Origin: Tragulus kanchil
Lineage: Eukaryota; Chordata; Mammalia; Artiodactyla; Tragulidae
DNA: 64,000 nt
Direction of reading: 5' to 3'
Assembly: GCA_022376925.1 (NCBI GenBank)
Contig: JAIOJX010000025.1
Span: 93,647,608-93,711,607 of the forward strand
Shown: one piece after another, positions 46,943 to 58,580 of the stretch
Layout of the letters: each line of letters opens with the position of its first letter
Position numbering within the stretch: position 1 is the stretch's first letter
The notes under the pieces: generated by a model
What the model saw: the letters and a program-made list of their open reading frames with translations, nothing else
Database searches by the model: none
Told to the model about the DNA's origin: nothing
Program-made: the position numbers and the translations under genes

Positions 46943-48716
46943 TTTTAATATAATCCCTGGTTTCACAAACTTTTGTCAAGATTGAGCTAAAATTCATGTC
47001 AATTTTTGATATTTATATTCTTCATAGCCCATTGATATGTGTGTATGTAGAAGTACCAAAACATCTTCCCAGACAACAAATTCCCTAAGGATCCTGGTGA
47101 TGTTGGAAGTTTTTTTTCTCATGGTTGCTTTTTTGTGTTAGTACCTAACAGAGTGCAGGGTACTTTGCTGAGTTAAAGGATTCATAAATGTTTTATCAAA
47201 TTACAAAGCAAAATGAGATTAGCTTCCTTTTTTCTTTAGATAGAGAAATACAGTTAGAGGAAAGAGAGAGAAAGCAAGTCTGATAGAAGCAAACACCTGC
47301 CTTCAAAATAATTCAGATAGGCTTCAATGCTTCGGTCATTGGCTGAAATTCACCATTAGACTTGCAAAGAGTGATGAGTTGAGTCTATGGGCTACTCTTT
47401 TTTTAGATTGTTTCTCACACCACATTCTTTCACCCTCTGACTTCCTTGCTTTCTTGGTACTCTGTCTCCTTGAACCCAGCACACTGAGCTGGGAATCATT
47501 TTCCTCTACCTCAGACCAGCTGCCACCCTCCCACTGCCTCCACTCACCGCACCCCCACCCCTGCCAACCTCATTCTTTACAGTGCTTTTTCCTGGGTTTC
47601 TTGTTTGTAAGTATTAAAGTTACTCTTCAGTCTCCCCCAGTTCTCTCGTTTCTTTGTATACTGAGTTCCCAAGTCATCGTTTTTCTCTCCTTTTCACCTC
47701 CTTCCCACCATAATCTCTGTTTTACTGCCTTACATAGACTGTAATGCCCCTAAGGCAATGTCTCTGCCCTCTGCATTCTCTACTATTTAGCTAGCTGGGT
47801 CTTCCTTAAACCTCAATCATATTGTCTTCCACGGTCACACATGTTTAATACTCCACTGATAGATAATGATAAGGTCTTTGTCCTTTATCTTGACATTCAT
47901 GGCCCTATACTTAACATTTCTTCCATTTTATTACCCCATGACTCTTTGATCTAAATACTCCATATTTTCATCTGCCTACCTTCCTTTCTGTTCTTCTGTC
48001 TCAACTTCTCAATTCATATATTTGTTTCTCTTAGGGATAAGTCAAGTTTTGTGGGTCGTGATGCTTAATCCTTTAGGGGCCCTCTTTAAGAAAAAGAACA
48101 CAAAATTAAGAGTACAGAAACAGGGACAGAGCACTGGAGAGGGCCCCGTGAAGCCTTCCCTGCTGACTCCAGCCAATACTACTAATCAGAGATCAATTGA
48201 CTGAAGGCAAGAATCTTGTCTTACACTACAGTCTCTGTCTTACTGTTTGTATTTATTGATTACTAAAGAATAGTTCTTTATCAAATAATTGCAAAGGTAA
48301 TCACATAAAGTTAAGAATTTTCTTACCTACATGTTATTCTTTTTAAAATAATTGTTCTCAAAATGATAAGCTGCTTTTGGAGCCCAGGGTACATTTCTGT
48401 TGTATACTATAGAAGATTGTATGAATGAAATTTCTTTGTAGAGTAGTGTGTGTTCTGTGTTTGTTGCATCCTAACCTTACAGAGGTCAGCTTTTACAACA
48501 GTCCTATTGCTTTTTGGGGTTGATATATAATAAATGGACAAACTTATTATTCTAAGAAAACATTTTCATCAGATGTGAAAGTCTTCCAGTGCTTGATAGT
48601 TACTCAGGAAGTTCTATACTGAGTTTTATCTGTTACATGCTCTTTAGAGTTTGTGGGAGACCTCTGTCTGTGGGAGACCTCTGTTTATTTCCTGTGTGTC
48701 ATCTCTGCTGTTTTAG
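46943..48716. other. FAM13A intron 2, 3' part, nothing recognised
   Basis: Includes a C/T-rich stretch (about 47400-47760) with a 121-residue frame of low-complexity Pro/Ser/His/Phe composition. I see no gene there. The intron ends with the exon 3 polypyrimidine tract. Confidence 0.5.
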
Positions 48717-48926
48717 GACTCACCCAGGAAGGCCTCTTTCGGGTGAATGGCAACGTCAAGGTGGTGGAACAGCTTCGATGGAAGTTTGAAAGCGGGGTGC
48801 CCGTGGAGCTGGGGCGCGATGGGGATGTGTGCGCGGCGGCCAGCCTGTTAAAGCTCTTCCTGCGGGAGCTGCCCGAGAGCGTGATCACCTCTGCGCTGCA
48901 GCCTCGCTTCCTTCAGCTCGTCCAGG
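48717..48926 (+). CDS. FAM13A: FAM13A coding exon 3 (RhoGAP arginine-finger exon, residues 73-142)
   Basis: 210-nt exon preceded by a long pyrimidine tract ending TTTTAG. It starts with GA, which completes Gly73, and ends CAGG before GTCAGT, a usable but weaker donor (phase 1). It contains the RhoGAP signature: EGLFRVNGN with Arg81 in the place of the catalytic arginine finger, then the SLLKLFLRELPESVI block that packs the GTPase-binding face. Residues differ from human at a few places (LRWKFES, ELGRDGDVCAAAS, PRFLQLV), and none removes the finger. Without splicing the frame stops at a TAG 18 bases past the donor. This is the only coding exon here present once; no duplication overlaps it, so its surroundings (about 45019-49011) are the most trustworthy part of the gene region. 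Confidence 0.95.
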
Positions 48927-49011
48927 GTCAGTCCACCCCATCCTGCTAGGAATTAAAGCAATTTTAGTTTTCACCTAATGCTAAGATTTTAAACATTTCC
49001 TATTTCTCTGT

Positions 49012-51252
49012 TACCACCGCATTGCTGCCTTATTCTAGATCCTCACCTTCTACCCTAAGATAATACTAAACTGATTATAAAATGACTAAATTGATTAAGA
49101 CCTAAACGTAGGACTATCGGCATATGAATACATACATAAATAACATAGTATTTAAAAGCCCTGAAGGGCCAAAGAAATTCTTTTCTGACTAGGTAGTGAC
49201 AGCTATCAAAGTACTGAGACTGAGGCATTAACTTCTGTGTAGGGAATATTAAGTAAATTGTATTTGGTAGTGACCTTTGAGACTGAAAAGTCACTAGTGT
49301 GCTTTCCTTTATAAATAATAAATATTAAAATAAATAAATAAATAAATAAAACGGTATTCATTTTATATAGTTGAGGTTAAAACAATTGTTGAGAAGTTCT
49401 TAAGCATCTATTTTTAATTAAAGTAGACTTCGTTTGCAATATTACTTTCAGGTGTACAACGAGCGATTCAAAATGTTTATATGTTATAGTTCATTTAAAG
49501 TTACTATAAAATATTGGCTATCGTGTGCTATCCAGTATATCCCTATAGCCTATTTTATATGTAATAGTCTGTGCCTCTTAATCCCTTACGCGCCTGTCTT
49601 GCGCCTTCTCTCTTCTTTCTCCCTGTTGGTAGCCACTAGGATGTCCTCTCCTTCTCTGAGTCAGTTTCTGTTCTCTTGTGTGTATTCATTTGTTTCATGG
49701 TTTTAGATTTCACATGTAAGTGATAAGACATTATTTGTGTTTCTCTATCTGACTGATTTAACTAAGCATGATATTTTCCAGGTTCATCTGTGTTGTTGCA
49801 AATGGCAAAATTAAATCCGTATTTTATGACTGAGGTATACACACCACACATTCTTTATAGATTTTCCTATTGAAGGACACTGAGTTGGCTTATATATTTT
49901 GGCTATAGTAAATAATGCCACTGTGAACACTGAGGTATGTGTATCTTTTCAGTTTAGTGTTTACATTTCTTTTTTGGATATATATCTAGGAGTGGAATTG
50001 CTGAATCATAACAGTAGTTCTGTTTTTTTGAGAAGCCTTTATACTCATTTTCTTATAGTGGGTGCACCAGTTCCCACCATCATTGTACAAGGGTTCCGTT
50101 TTCCACATCCTCAGCAACATTTGTTATTTGTACCACCGCATTGCTGCCTTATTCTAGATCCTCACCTTCTACCCTAAGATAATACTAAACTGATTATAAA
50201 ATGACTAAATTGATTAAGACCTAAACGTAGGACTATCGGCATATGAATACATACATAAATAACATAGTATTTAAAAGCCCTGAAGGGCCAAAGAAATTCT
50301 TTTCTGACTAGGTAGTGACAGCTATCAAAGTACTGAGACTGAGGCATTAACTTCTGTGTAGGGAATATTAAGTAAATTGTATTTGGTAGTGACCTTTGAG
50401 ACTGAAAAGTCACTAGTGTGCTTTCCTTTATAAATAATAAATATTAAAATAAATAAATAAATAAATAAAACGGTATTCATTTTATATAGTTGAGGTTAAA
50501 ACAATTGTTGAGAAGTTCTTAAGCATCTATTTTTAATTAAAGTAGACTTCGTTTGCAATATTACTTTCAGGTGTACAACGTAGCGATTCAAAATGTTTAT
50601 ATGTTATAGTTCATTTAAAGTTACTATAAAATATTGGCTATCGTGTGCTATCCAGTATATCCCTATAGCCTATTTTATATGTAATAGTCTGTGCCTCTTA
50701 ATCCCTTACGCCGCCTGTCTTGCGCCTTCTCTCTTCTTTCTCCCTGTTGGTAGCCACTAGGATGTCCTCTCCTTCTCTGAGTCAGTTTCTGTTCTCTTGT
50801 GTGTATTCATTTGTTTCATGGTTTTAGATTTCACATGTAAGTGATAAGACATTATTTGTGTTTCTCTATCTGACTGATTTAACTAAGCATGATATTTTCC
50901 AGGTTCATCTGTGTTGTTGCAAATGGCAAAATTAAATCCGTATTTTATGACTGAGGTATACACACCACACATTCTTTATAGATTTTCCTATTGAAGGACA
51001 CTGAGTTGGCTTATATATTTTGGCTATAGTAAATAATGCCACTGTGAACACTGAGGTATGTGTATCTTTTCAGTTTAGTGTTTACATTTCTTTTTTGGAT
51101 ATATATCTAGGAGTGGAATTGCTGAATCATAACAGTAGTTCTGTTTTTTTGAGAAGCCTTTATACTCATTTTCTTATAGTGGGTGCACCAGTTCCCACCA
51201 TCATTGTACAAGGGTTCCGTTTTCCACATCCTCAGCAACATTTGTTATTTGT
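49012..51252. repeat. Duplication P: 49012-50131 repeated at 50131-51252
   Basis: Offset 1119-1121; copies abut. Two single-base insertions in the second copy (ACAACGTAGCG, ACGCCGCC). Begins in unique intron and ends inside an L1. Confidence 0.96.
49321..49351. repeat. (TAAA)n microsatellite, copy 1
   Basis: About six AAAT/TAAA units; repeated at 50441-50470 by duplication P with the same unit number. Confidence 0.85.
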
Positions 51253-52136
51253 GTTCTTCCTCATGATAGCCATTCTAACAGATATGAGGTGATAGCTCAT
51301 TGCGATTTTGTTTTGCACTTCTCTGGTGATGTTTAGCATCTTTTCATATGTTAGCCTGTTGGCCATGTGTATGTCTTTGGGAAAATATCTGTCTATTCAG
51401 GTCTTTTGCCCATTTTTTAATTAGTTTGGGTTTTATTGATACTGAATTATATGAGCTATTTATATATTTTGGATATTAATCCCTTGTTGGTCATATCTTT
51501 TACAGGTATTTATCTCATTGAATAAGTTGTCGTTTTGTCAATGGTTTCCTTTGCTGTGCTGCAGCTTTTAAGTTTAATTAGATCCCGTTTGTCTATTTTC
51601 GCTTTTGTTTGCTTTGCTTTAGGAAATTGATCCAAAACAATACTGCTGCAGTTTATGTGTTTTCACCATGTTTTTTCCTAGGAGTTCTTTGGTTTTGGTC
51701 TTAGCGTTAGGTCTTTAATCAATATGAGTTTATTTTTTATATGGTGTGAGAAAATGATCTAGTTTTACTCTTTTAGATGTAACTATCTAGTTTTAATAGC
51801 ACCAGTTATTGAAGAAATTGTCATTTCTCATTACATAGTCTTGCCTCTTTTATCATAGATTGATAAGTGTGTGAGTTTATTTCTGGGCTGTTTTTTTCTG
51901 TTAAATTAATTTATGTGTCTGTTTTTGTACTGGTACCATAGTGTTTTGATAACTGTAGCTTTGTTTTAAAGTCTGAAGTCAGGGTGATTCCTCCAGCTCC
52001 GTTTTTCTTTTTCAAAATTGCTTTGGCTATTTGGGGCCTTTTGTTCCTCCATACAGATTTTAAGATTGTTTTGTTCTAGTTCTGTGAAAAATGCCCTGGT
52101 AATTTGATAAGATTGCATTGAATCTGTAGATTGTCT
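49426..52136 (-). mobile_element. L1 element, antisense, 3' UTR to ORF2 (interrupted by duplication P)
   Basis: Antisense 3' UTR near 49430 (TTTCAGGTGTACAACG, ATCCCTATAGCC), then CTATCTGACTGATTTAACTA, GAGTGGAATTGCTGAATCAT, ATCATTGTACAAGGGTTCCG, GTTGGCCATGTGTATGTCTT, TATATTTTGGATATTAATCC and TTAAGTTTAATTAGATCCCG, ending near GTAGATTGTCTTAGAG. This is the standard L1 order. About 0.6 kb of the element is present twice. ORF2 is broken by many stops. Confidence 0.9.
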
Positions 52137-52272
52137 TAGAGTCTCACCTTTATGACCTCATGTAAGTTTAATTACAGGCCTGTAAAAGCCCTGATTCCAA
52201 ATATAGTCACACTGGGGCTTGGGGGTTTAACCTCTGAACTTTGTAGGGACAGAATTCAGTCAATAGCACTGT
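52137..52272 (+). mobile_element. MaLR-type LTR 3' fragment, copy 1
   Basis: CTCATGTAAGTTTAATTACA, CCAAATATAGTCACACTGGG and CAGAATTCAGTCAATAGCAC match the 3' end of a MaLR LTR. Repeated at about 53262-53395. Confidence 0.6.
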
Positions 52273-52687
52273 TTTTTTTAATTACCAAAGTTTGATGTAT
52301 GTATTATTACATATTAATTAGTAAAATGCCCACAATGGATGCTAATTAGATAGTGTCTGGAATAGAAATCGTTACTACAAACTTGATGGTTTTTCTTAGA
52401 AATCTTTAAGGACTAGCAGAGATAGGAGTAAGGAATGCATTTAAAATAAATGATAAGCTGTGGAAAAAATATTACTGGGGTGTATTTTTATGGGATTTTT
52501 TGTATGATTTTCTGTATTGTTTGAATTTTAATATTGATTCTCTGTAAGAATTCATTCCTACTAGTGATAATATGTGCCAGTTAGTGACTACTCACTGCAT
52601 AATACCTAGAAGAATTTCTTTTTATATAACCTCTTTTGATCCCAGCATCAACTCTAATAAGATACAGAGAGAATAATATTCATTTTG

Positions 52688-52803
52688 AAGGAAGAAGTTA
52701 TAGCCTGTGGTTTAGAGCGTGGGCTCTGAGTCCATTCTGACTAGTTTGCCTGCTGCCAGCTACATTAGTATAGACAGGTTGCTTAACCTTTCTGTGTCTT
52801 AGT
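52688..52803 (+). mobile_element. MIR fragment, copy 1
   Basis: GTGGTTTAGAGCGTGGGCTC and AGGTTGCTTAACCTTTCTGT are the 5' and middle of sense MIR. Repeated at 53817-53933. Confidence 0.75.
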
Positions 52804-53174
52804 TTATTAGGTATCTATTGCTACAGAACAGTTGTCTTAAAAGCTACATTAAACATGTATTTTCTGAAAGCTCTCAAGGGTTGTGAGAGGGCTGCATTTA
52901 TGTGAAGGCTTGACCGAGGCTGGGAGACCTGCTTCCAGGGTGGTTCATTCACATGGCTGGCAATGTTGTGCTGGCTGTTGGTGAGAGTTCCTTTCTCTGT
53001 GAGCCTCTCCTGATGGCTGCTAGAGTGTTGCCGTAACATGTAGCTGGCTTCTCAGCAGAAATAAGCACATCAAGAGAGATGGAAGCTATCCTTTCAATGG
53101 CCTAACCTCAGAAATCAAATAGCATCATATCTACCACATCATATTCATTAAGAGCAAGCCCTAATTGGCATATT
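52804..53174 (+). mobile_element. MLT1 LTR, cut at the duplication joint
   Basis: TTATTAGGTATCTATTGCTA, AGGCTTGACCGAGGCTGGGA, CATTCACATGGCTGGCAATG and GCTATCCTTTCAATGG follow MLT1 order, stopping at CCCTAATTGGCATATT. Confidence 0.8.
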
Positions 53175-53933
53175 CTCCATACAGATTTTAAGATTGTTTT
53201 GTTCTAGTTCTGTGAAAAATGCCCTGGTAATTTGATAAGATTGCATTGAATCTGAGTTGTCTTAGAGTCTCACCTTTATGACCTCATGTAAGTTTAATTA
53301 CAGGCCTGTAAAAGCCCTGATTCCAAATATAGTCACACTGGGGCTTGGGGGTTTAACCTCTGAACTTTGTAGGGACAGAATTCAGTCAATAGCACTGTTT
53401 TTTTTAATTACCAAAGTTTGATGTATGTATTATTACATATTAATTAGTAAAATGCCCACAATGGATGCTAATTAGATAGTGTCTGGAATAGAAATCGTTA
53501 CTACAAACTTGATGGTTTTTCTTAGAAATCTTTAAGGACTAGCAGAGATAGGAGTAAGGAATGCATTTAAAATAAATGATAAGCTGTGGAAAAAATATTA
53601 CTGGGGTGTATTTTTATGGGATTTTTTGTATGATTTTCTGTATTGTTTGAATTTTAATATTGATTCTCTGTAAGAATTCATTCCTACTAGTGATAATATG
53701 TGCCAGTTAGTGACTACTCACTGCATAATACCTAGAAGAATTTCTTTTTATATAACCTCTTTTGATCCCAGCATCAACTCTAATAAGATACAGAGAGAAT
53801 AATATTCATTTTGAAGGAAGAAGTTATAGCCTGTGGTTTAGAGCGTGGGCTCTGAGTCCATTCTGACTAGTTTGCCTGCTGCCAGCTACATTAGTATAGA
53901 CAGGTTGCTTAACCTTTCTGTGTCTTAGTTTAT

Positions 53934-54345
53934 TAGGTATCTATTGCTACAGAACAGTTGTCTTAAAAGCTACATTAAACATGTATTTTCTGAAAGCTCT
54001 CAAGGGTTGTGAGAGGGCTGCATTTATGTGAAGGCTTGACCGAGGCTGGGAGACCTGCTTCCAGGGTGGTTCATTCACATGGCTGGCAATGTTGTGCTGG
54101 CTGTTGGTGAGAGTTCCTTTCTCTGTGAGCCTCTCCTGATGGCTGCTAGAGTGTTGCCGTAACATGTAGCTGGCTTCTCAGCAGAAATAAGCACATCAAG
54201 AGAGATGGAAGCTATCCTTTCAATGGCCTAACCTCAGAAATCAAATAGCATCATATCTACCACATCATATTCATTAAGAGCAAGCCCTAAATTTGGGCCA
54301 TATTCAAGAGGAGAGGAATTAAGCACCATCTTTTGAAGGAAAGCA
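53934..54345 (+). mobile_element. MLT1 LTR, more complete copy
   Basis: Same element as at 52804 but continuing through GGCCATATTCAAGAGGAGAG to its 3' end, as expected for the intact locus. Confidence 0.82.
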
Positions 54346-55077
54346 TGTCAGACTTTGTGGACATTGTAAAACCAGCTCACATAGTACTACTGTGGAGTGC
54401 ATAGTAGTGCGCACTTCCTGAGCTTGTGTGGATACTGAGTTTATCCACTCAAGCACTTAGAACAATGTCAGCCATGTGATATGTATTTAATAAATGTTTC
54501 ACGGTGCTCCTTATTTGTGGCAGCCTGGAGGAATTATCTAGGAGACCTTGAAAAATCCCAGGTATCACTATATCCTATACCAGTTAAATCTTCGTCTCGA
54601 GATGAGACGCAGACATCCGCAGTTTCACTGCAGCCTTCCATCCCCATGCTTATGTCCCAGTTCACACTCGGGCCTTGCCCCCACCCCTCGGTTTCTTGGT
54701 TATATGAAGGCGAACCATTTAGTGGAATTCCCCTTAAGTTTTCCACTTTTAACCTTGAAGTTAATCCCTTTAACCTCTCTGTATCCTAATTCCCTGTCTC
54801 TTAAAAAAAATTACAGAAGTTACAGAATAGTGAGTGTACCTACCTGCCTAATGATGAAGGCAGAGGAAGGAAAAGGGAAAGGTGAGTTCTAGTTTATAGT
54901 TAAATGAAGATTTCAAAATTCTTGCCAAATTAATTGAAACTACTTGAACTTTGATTATTGTTTTGGCTGGTAAATCACACAAAATGGACTAGATCTTCCA
55001 TAAATTCATTTGGAATATTTTCGGAATGGCTGCCATTGTCAGTTTTTATATTTTAAAAATATTTTATATAATTTTAT
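54346..55077. other. FAM13A intron 3, nothing recognised
   Basis: Frames at 54481-54892 have no recognisable domain and no matching splice-phase evidence. Confidence 0.5.
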
Positions 55078-55345
55078 GGCTTCCCTGGTGGTCCAGTGGG
55101 TAGGGAGTCTGCCTTGCAGTGCAGGGACCACTGGATGGATCCCTGGCCCCAGAGGATCCCACGTGCCACGGAGTGGCTGGATTGGTGTGTCCAATTAAGA
55201 GCCGGTGCTCTGGAGCGCATGTGCTCAGAGCCAGTGCTCTGTGACGAGAGAAGCCACTGCAATGGGAGGCCCACTCAAGCCAAAGAATAAAGATGGATGA
55301 AAATAAGTAAATAAAAAATCAATAAAAGAGGCCAAAATTAAAAAA
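55078..55345 (+). mobile_element. CHR-type SINE
   Basis: Head GGCTTCCCTGGTGGTCCAGT at 55078, 3' body with AATAAAGATGGATGAAAATA and an A-rich end. A TATAATTTTA-like sequence lies on both sides. Confidence 0.88.
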
Positions 55346-55483
55346 TATATTTTTAATATAATTTTAAGGTGTAAGCCTGCAAATATTATATATATAGTAT
55401 ATGTTATATATAGTATAAGACTCTTATATGAAATCAGTGATTAAAATTCTTTTACATATTAAATTGAAGTAAAGGCATTGTTG

Positions 55484-55608
55484 CTTCCCAGGTGGCTCAG
55501 TGGTAAAGAATCCACCTGCTAATGCAGGAGACGTGTGTTTGATCTGGCAGGCTACAACCCGTGGAGTCACAAAGAGTCTGGCATTACTGAGTGACTGAGC
55601 ACACATAC
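55484..55608 (+). mobile_element. Bov-tA SINE, internally deleted
   Basis: Head GCTTCCCAGGTGGCTCAGTG, then B-box GTGTTTGATCTGG, directly followed by the 3' part GGCTACAACCCGTGGAGTCA. The BovA core between is missing. Confidence 0.82.
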
Positions 55609-55667
55609 CGGCAAAGACATTGTATGGTATTTTATTGCTCGCATAGGATACTGTCCTGCCAACAGTG

Positions 55668-55875
55668 CTGTGCTTAGTCATTCAGTCGTGTCTGATACTT
55701 TGTGACCCCATGAACTGTAGTCCCCTAGGCTCCTCTATCCATGGAGATTCTCCAGGCAGGAATACTGGAGTGAGTTGCCATTTCCTTCTCCTGGGGATTT
55801 TCCGGATCCAGGAATCGAATCTGTCTCTTGCATTGCAGGCAAATTCTTTATCCACTGAGCTATTGGGGAAGTCTG
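55668..55875 (-). mobile_element. Bov-tA SINE
   Basis: Minus-strand head AGACTTCCCCAATAGCTCAG, B-box near 55815 and BovA core to 55668. Confidence 0.86.
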
Positions 55876-58580
55876 CTGTAACAGATATAATAATATTTAA
55901 TTTATATTAAGCCTCAGCATAATGCCTTTTGAGTCTCTGGTGACCAAATTATTTATACTTTGTTGAATCAGTGAAGAGAAAGGGCGAGAGGTCCATGTTC
56001 ATAAAAACAGTGAGCTTATAGTTTTATTAGGGAAATAGAAGAGATACATAGAGAACCAGGATACACAGAACAAAGTGAATTTGAGGAGGAATGATTACTA
56101 AATCAGATGATAGGGAAGGTTTATGAAAGAAGGAAGTAATACTTGAACTGGGTGTTTTGGAGGACTGGTAGAATTAGCATAGATGGTGTGTGGTTTAGGA
56201 AGAAAGGATTATATAAACAAAGGTGTTTGGAAAACGGGTACATGATTGCAACAGTGAGCACAGTGTGTTTGGGAAGGTGAGGGGAGATGTGTGGTTAATT
56301 TAATATTATGGGTTTGGTGGTTTGTCAGTAACATTAATCAAATACTGAAGTGACACATTCTTCAGTAATTTTATTACTTAGTAAAATTCATCATTTTATT
56401 GGTTCTAAAATTTTTCCTCTATTTAAAGAAATATTTTGTCAAACTAATACATGCATACAGTTTTATGAAAAACTCAAATAAAGTGAAAAGATTTATGTAG
56501 TAGAACCCTAACTGTAGGCAATTAACACTTTGGGAGCCCTTAATTTTCTTTCCCAGAGGAAATAATTTTTCACTTGTCTAGCTATTCTTTGGGTGTTTGC
56601 TTCCAGTTGATAATATGATGTCTTGATTTCTCACTTTCAGACATTATCTCACTGCATCTACTTATGAAATATGCAATTAGCTCTATTATGTTGTTACTTA
56701 CTACAGTATCATTCTGCCACAAGTTTAGCTGTTGATTTTGTATGTATTTAATTAATTTATGCCTTGTTAACAGTATATAAGGATGTGTACATGCGTGAAG
56801 TGTATTGCCTGATGTTAATATGTCTTAGATTTATAGAATATTATGTGAATGAAAATAGTCCGCAGTTTTTTTAGATTGGTCCAATCCACCATTTTGCCTA
56901 TTTTTCAAAATATCAACTCATTTATCAGGTCTTTATTTCTGGAGAAATTCCTCTTGACCCTTTTTCTTCTTCTCCCACCTGAACCCAGTAGTAGGTGTCA
57001 CCCTGAGGCTCTTTCCACAGTCTTCCTGTAGCTGCCCTTCCTGGCAGTTTGTTTTTGTCTCTTGTGTTGGACACTCAGCAGATCCCTGCAACCTGGAAAA
57101 TACTGTCTCTTGGTCTTGGAAATGTGCTTGTATTTTATTATTCCTTTAGAGAATTGATCTTTGTTTTAAAATTCTGTTACCCATGAAATTTAATCAACTT
57201 TATTTTCCATCCTTGTTTGTTTTAAAATTTTGGCTTTTTGAAGTATCAGTGTATTCATGCTCTGTTTCTTTTCCAAGTACTCTATTTTGTTTTATTGTAT
57301 TTTTACTCTTTCTGTGATACAAGTAAAGCATTGGAGAATGTTTGTGCACTGGTTTGGTTTTCTATCCCCCTGTGTTTCTGTCCATGGGATTTCTTTTTGC
57401 CTCTCTTTACTCAAACATAGGAGGACCTTTGGCTGCTGTGAGTTAGGAATCGTATTTTGTACATAGACCAGTGGGCTTGTCTACTGGCATGCTTCACTTC
57501 AGGAGAATTAGATGGTGGGGATAGAGGGAAACCTAACTGTCTCATTGGGCGCCCACAAATGTCATTATGTGGGCATGTTTTTCTCTTCAGCCATTGAGTT
57601 CCTTGAGCAAGAGTGGAAGAGACGTGGGAAGTGTGTTAATGGGGCTGTTATTTCTTAGCACATTTTCACTCATCTGCACATTTTCAGCTGTGTTCCTTGC
57701 TCTCGACTTTAGCTATTTCAGATGGCCAAGAATCCACTGACATTGTGCGAAGCCTGAGCCTCAGCATCCTGCCTGCCAGCACACGCGCCTGGGAGCTGGG
57801 GTGGCCGAGGCTGCTTGAGTTTGACAGGCTTTCAGGCAGTCTGTCTGTTTTCAGTCATTGGCATTCACTTCCAAATGGCTTTGAAATCTCCCCTCCTTCT
57901 GTTCTTTTCTGCTGTTCTTTTTTTGCCCGCGGGTGCTTGTACTTTTTAAACACCATTTTAATGTCATTTTAGTGGGATCTTAAGAAGAATATGGGATCAG
58001 TTTGTCTGTTTAAATGGACATTCTTTGTCTTCCACTCATCCCTGTTTGATTTTAAATGGGAAGAATTTTATAATAGCAGGTGTGTAAACAGTGTGAGAGT
58101 CAAGTGCCTATGATTTTTAGCTTATGAGCATGAGCATTGATAATTTAGATAGCATCTGTTTTTCTTAAGAAAGCTGCCCTCGTAATGCTATTTTAATCAG
58201 CACAATGCCTTCATATCTTAATGTACTAGTTATTAAGTTATCACTCCATGTGTAATAAGAGCTCCATAAGAAGTGTGTGCAGTATTTCCTTCGCTTGGTT
58301 CATTCCTTACTGAGAAGTTCCTTTCCTTTGAAAATTATTAAACTCTCACAAATTTGTTCCTATGAAAAACAGAATCATTATATTAGACTCCACTTTCAGG
58401 CCCTTTCCATTTCCAGTATGTGTCTTTTAGGTGTTTTATAAGCAGTGCCAAATATATAAATTATGCATTTTGTCCTGGGTAAAGACCTAAACACAGAGCA
58501 GAATTAAAGCGTTGCCATCTGCGTTTCTGTTCAAGCTGCCAGTCAATCAGAAGTGTGAAACCTCCACTGCAATAAATTGA
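55876..58580. other. FAM13A intron 3, nothing recognised
   Basis: About 2.7 kb of single-copy DNA. Frames near 57238-57466 and 57697-57972 are not recognised. Confidence 0.5.

Larger units (their letters stand above)
23282..48926 (+). other. FAM13A: FAM13A gene, 5' part (exons 1-3 of the long RhoGAP isoform)
   Basis: Span from the first coding ATG to the last exon seen; the gene continues past the right edge. Joining 23282-23308, 37601-37790 and 48717-48926 gives 427 nt, or 142 codons plus one base. Phases agree at both junctions: exon 1 ends on a full codon, and exon 2 ends with one base of a Gly codon that exon 3 completes. The product matches the human FAM13A N-terminus without gaps, including the MGAGALAIC start and the EGLFRVNGNVKVVEQL block. 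FAM13A is a Rho GTPase-activating protein family member linked in the literature to beta-catenin turnover, adipocyte insulin signalling and lung-disease association. The paralogue FAM13B has a different N-terminus and exon 3 sequence, so it is excluded. Exons 1 and 2 are multiplied by the window-wide duplications, so intron lengths here are inflated. Confidence 0.93.
52047..54304. repeat. Duplication Q: 52047-53174 repeated at 53175-54304
   Basis: Copies directly adjacent, offset 1128-1130. The second copy lacks a few bases near 53253 (CTGTAGATTGTC versus CTGAGTTGTC). The first copy ends within an MLT1 LTR with a small gap (CCCTAATTGGCATATT versus CCCTAAATTTGGGCCATATT). Confidence 0.96.

Noticed and set aside
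46639..46997. Several overlapping Arg/Gly/Ala-rich frames on both strands
   Set aside because: All come from one GC-rich CHR-type SINE.
47379..47744. 121-residue frame
   Set aside because: Composition is driven by a C/T-rich stretch (Ser/Pro/His/Phe); no domain and no start context.
49426..52136. Possible active L1
   Set aside because: Only the 3' portion is present, reading frames are broken and part is duplicated by P.
54481..54892. 102- and 114-residue frames possibly belonging to another gene
   Set aside because: Not recognised, overlapping in different frames, no supporting splice sites; intron 3 of FAM13A.
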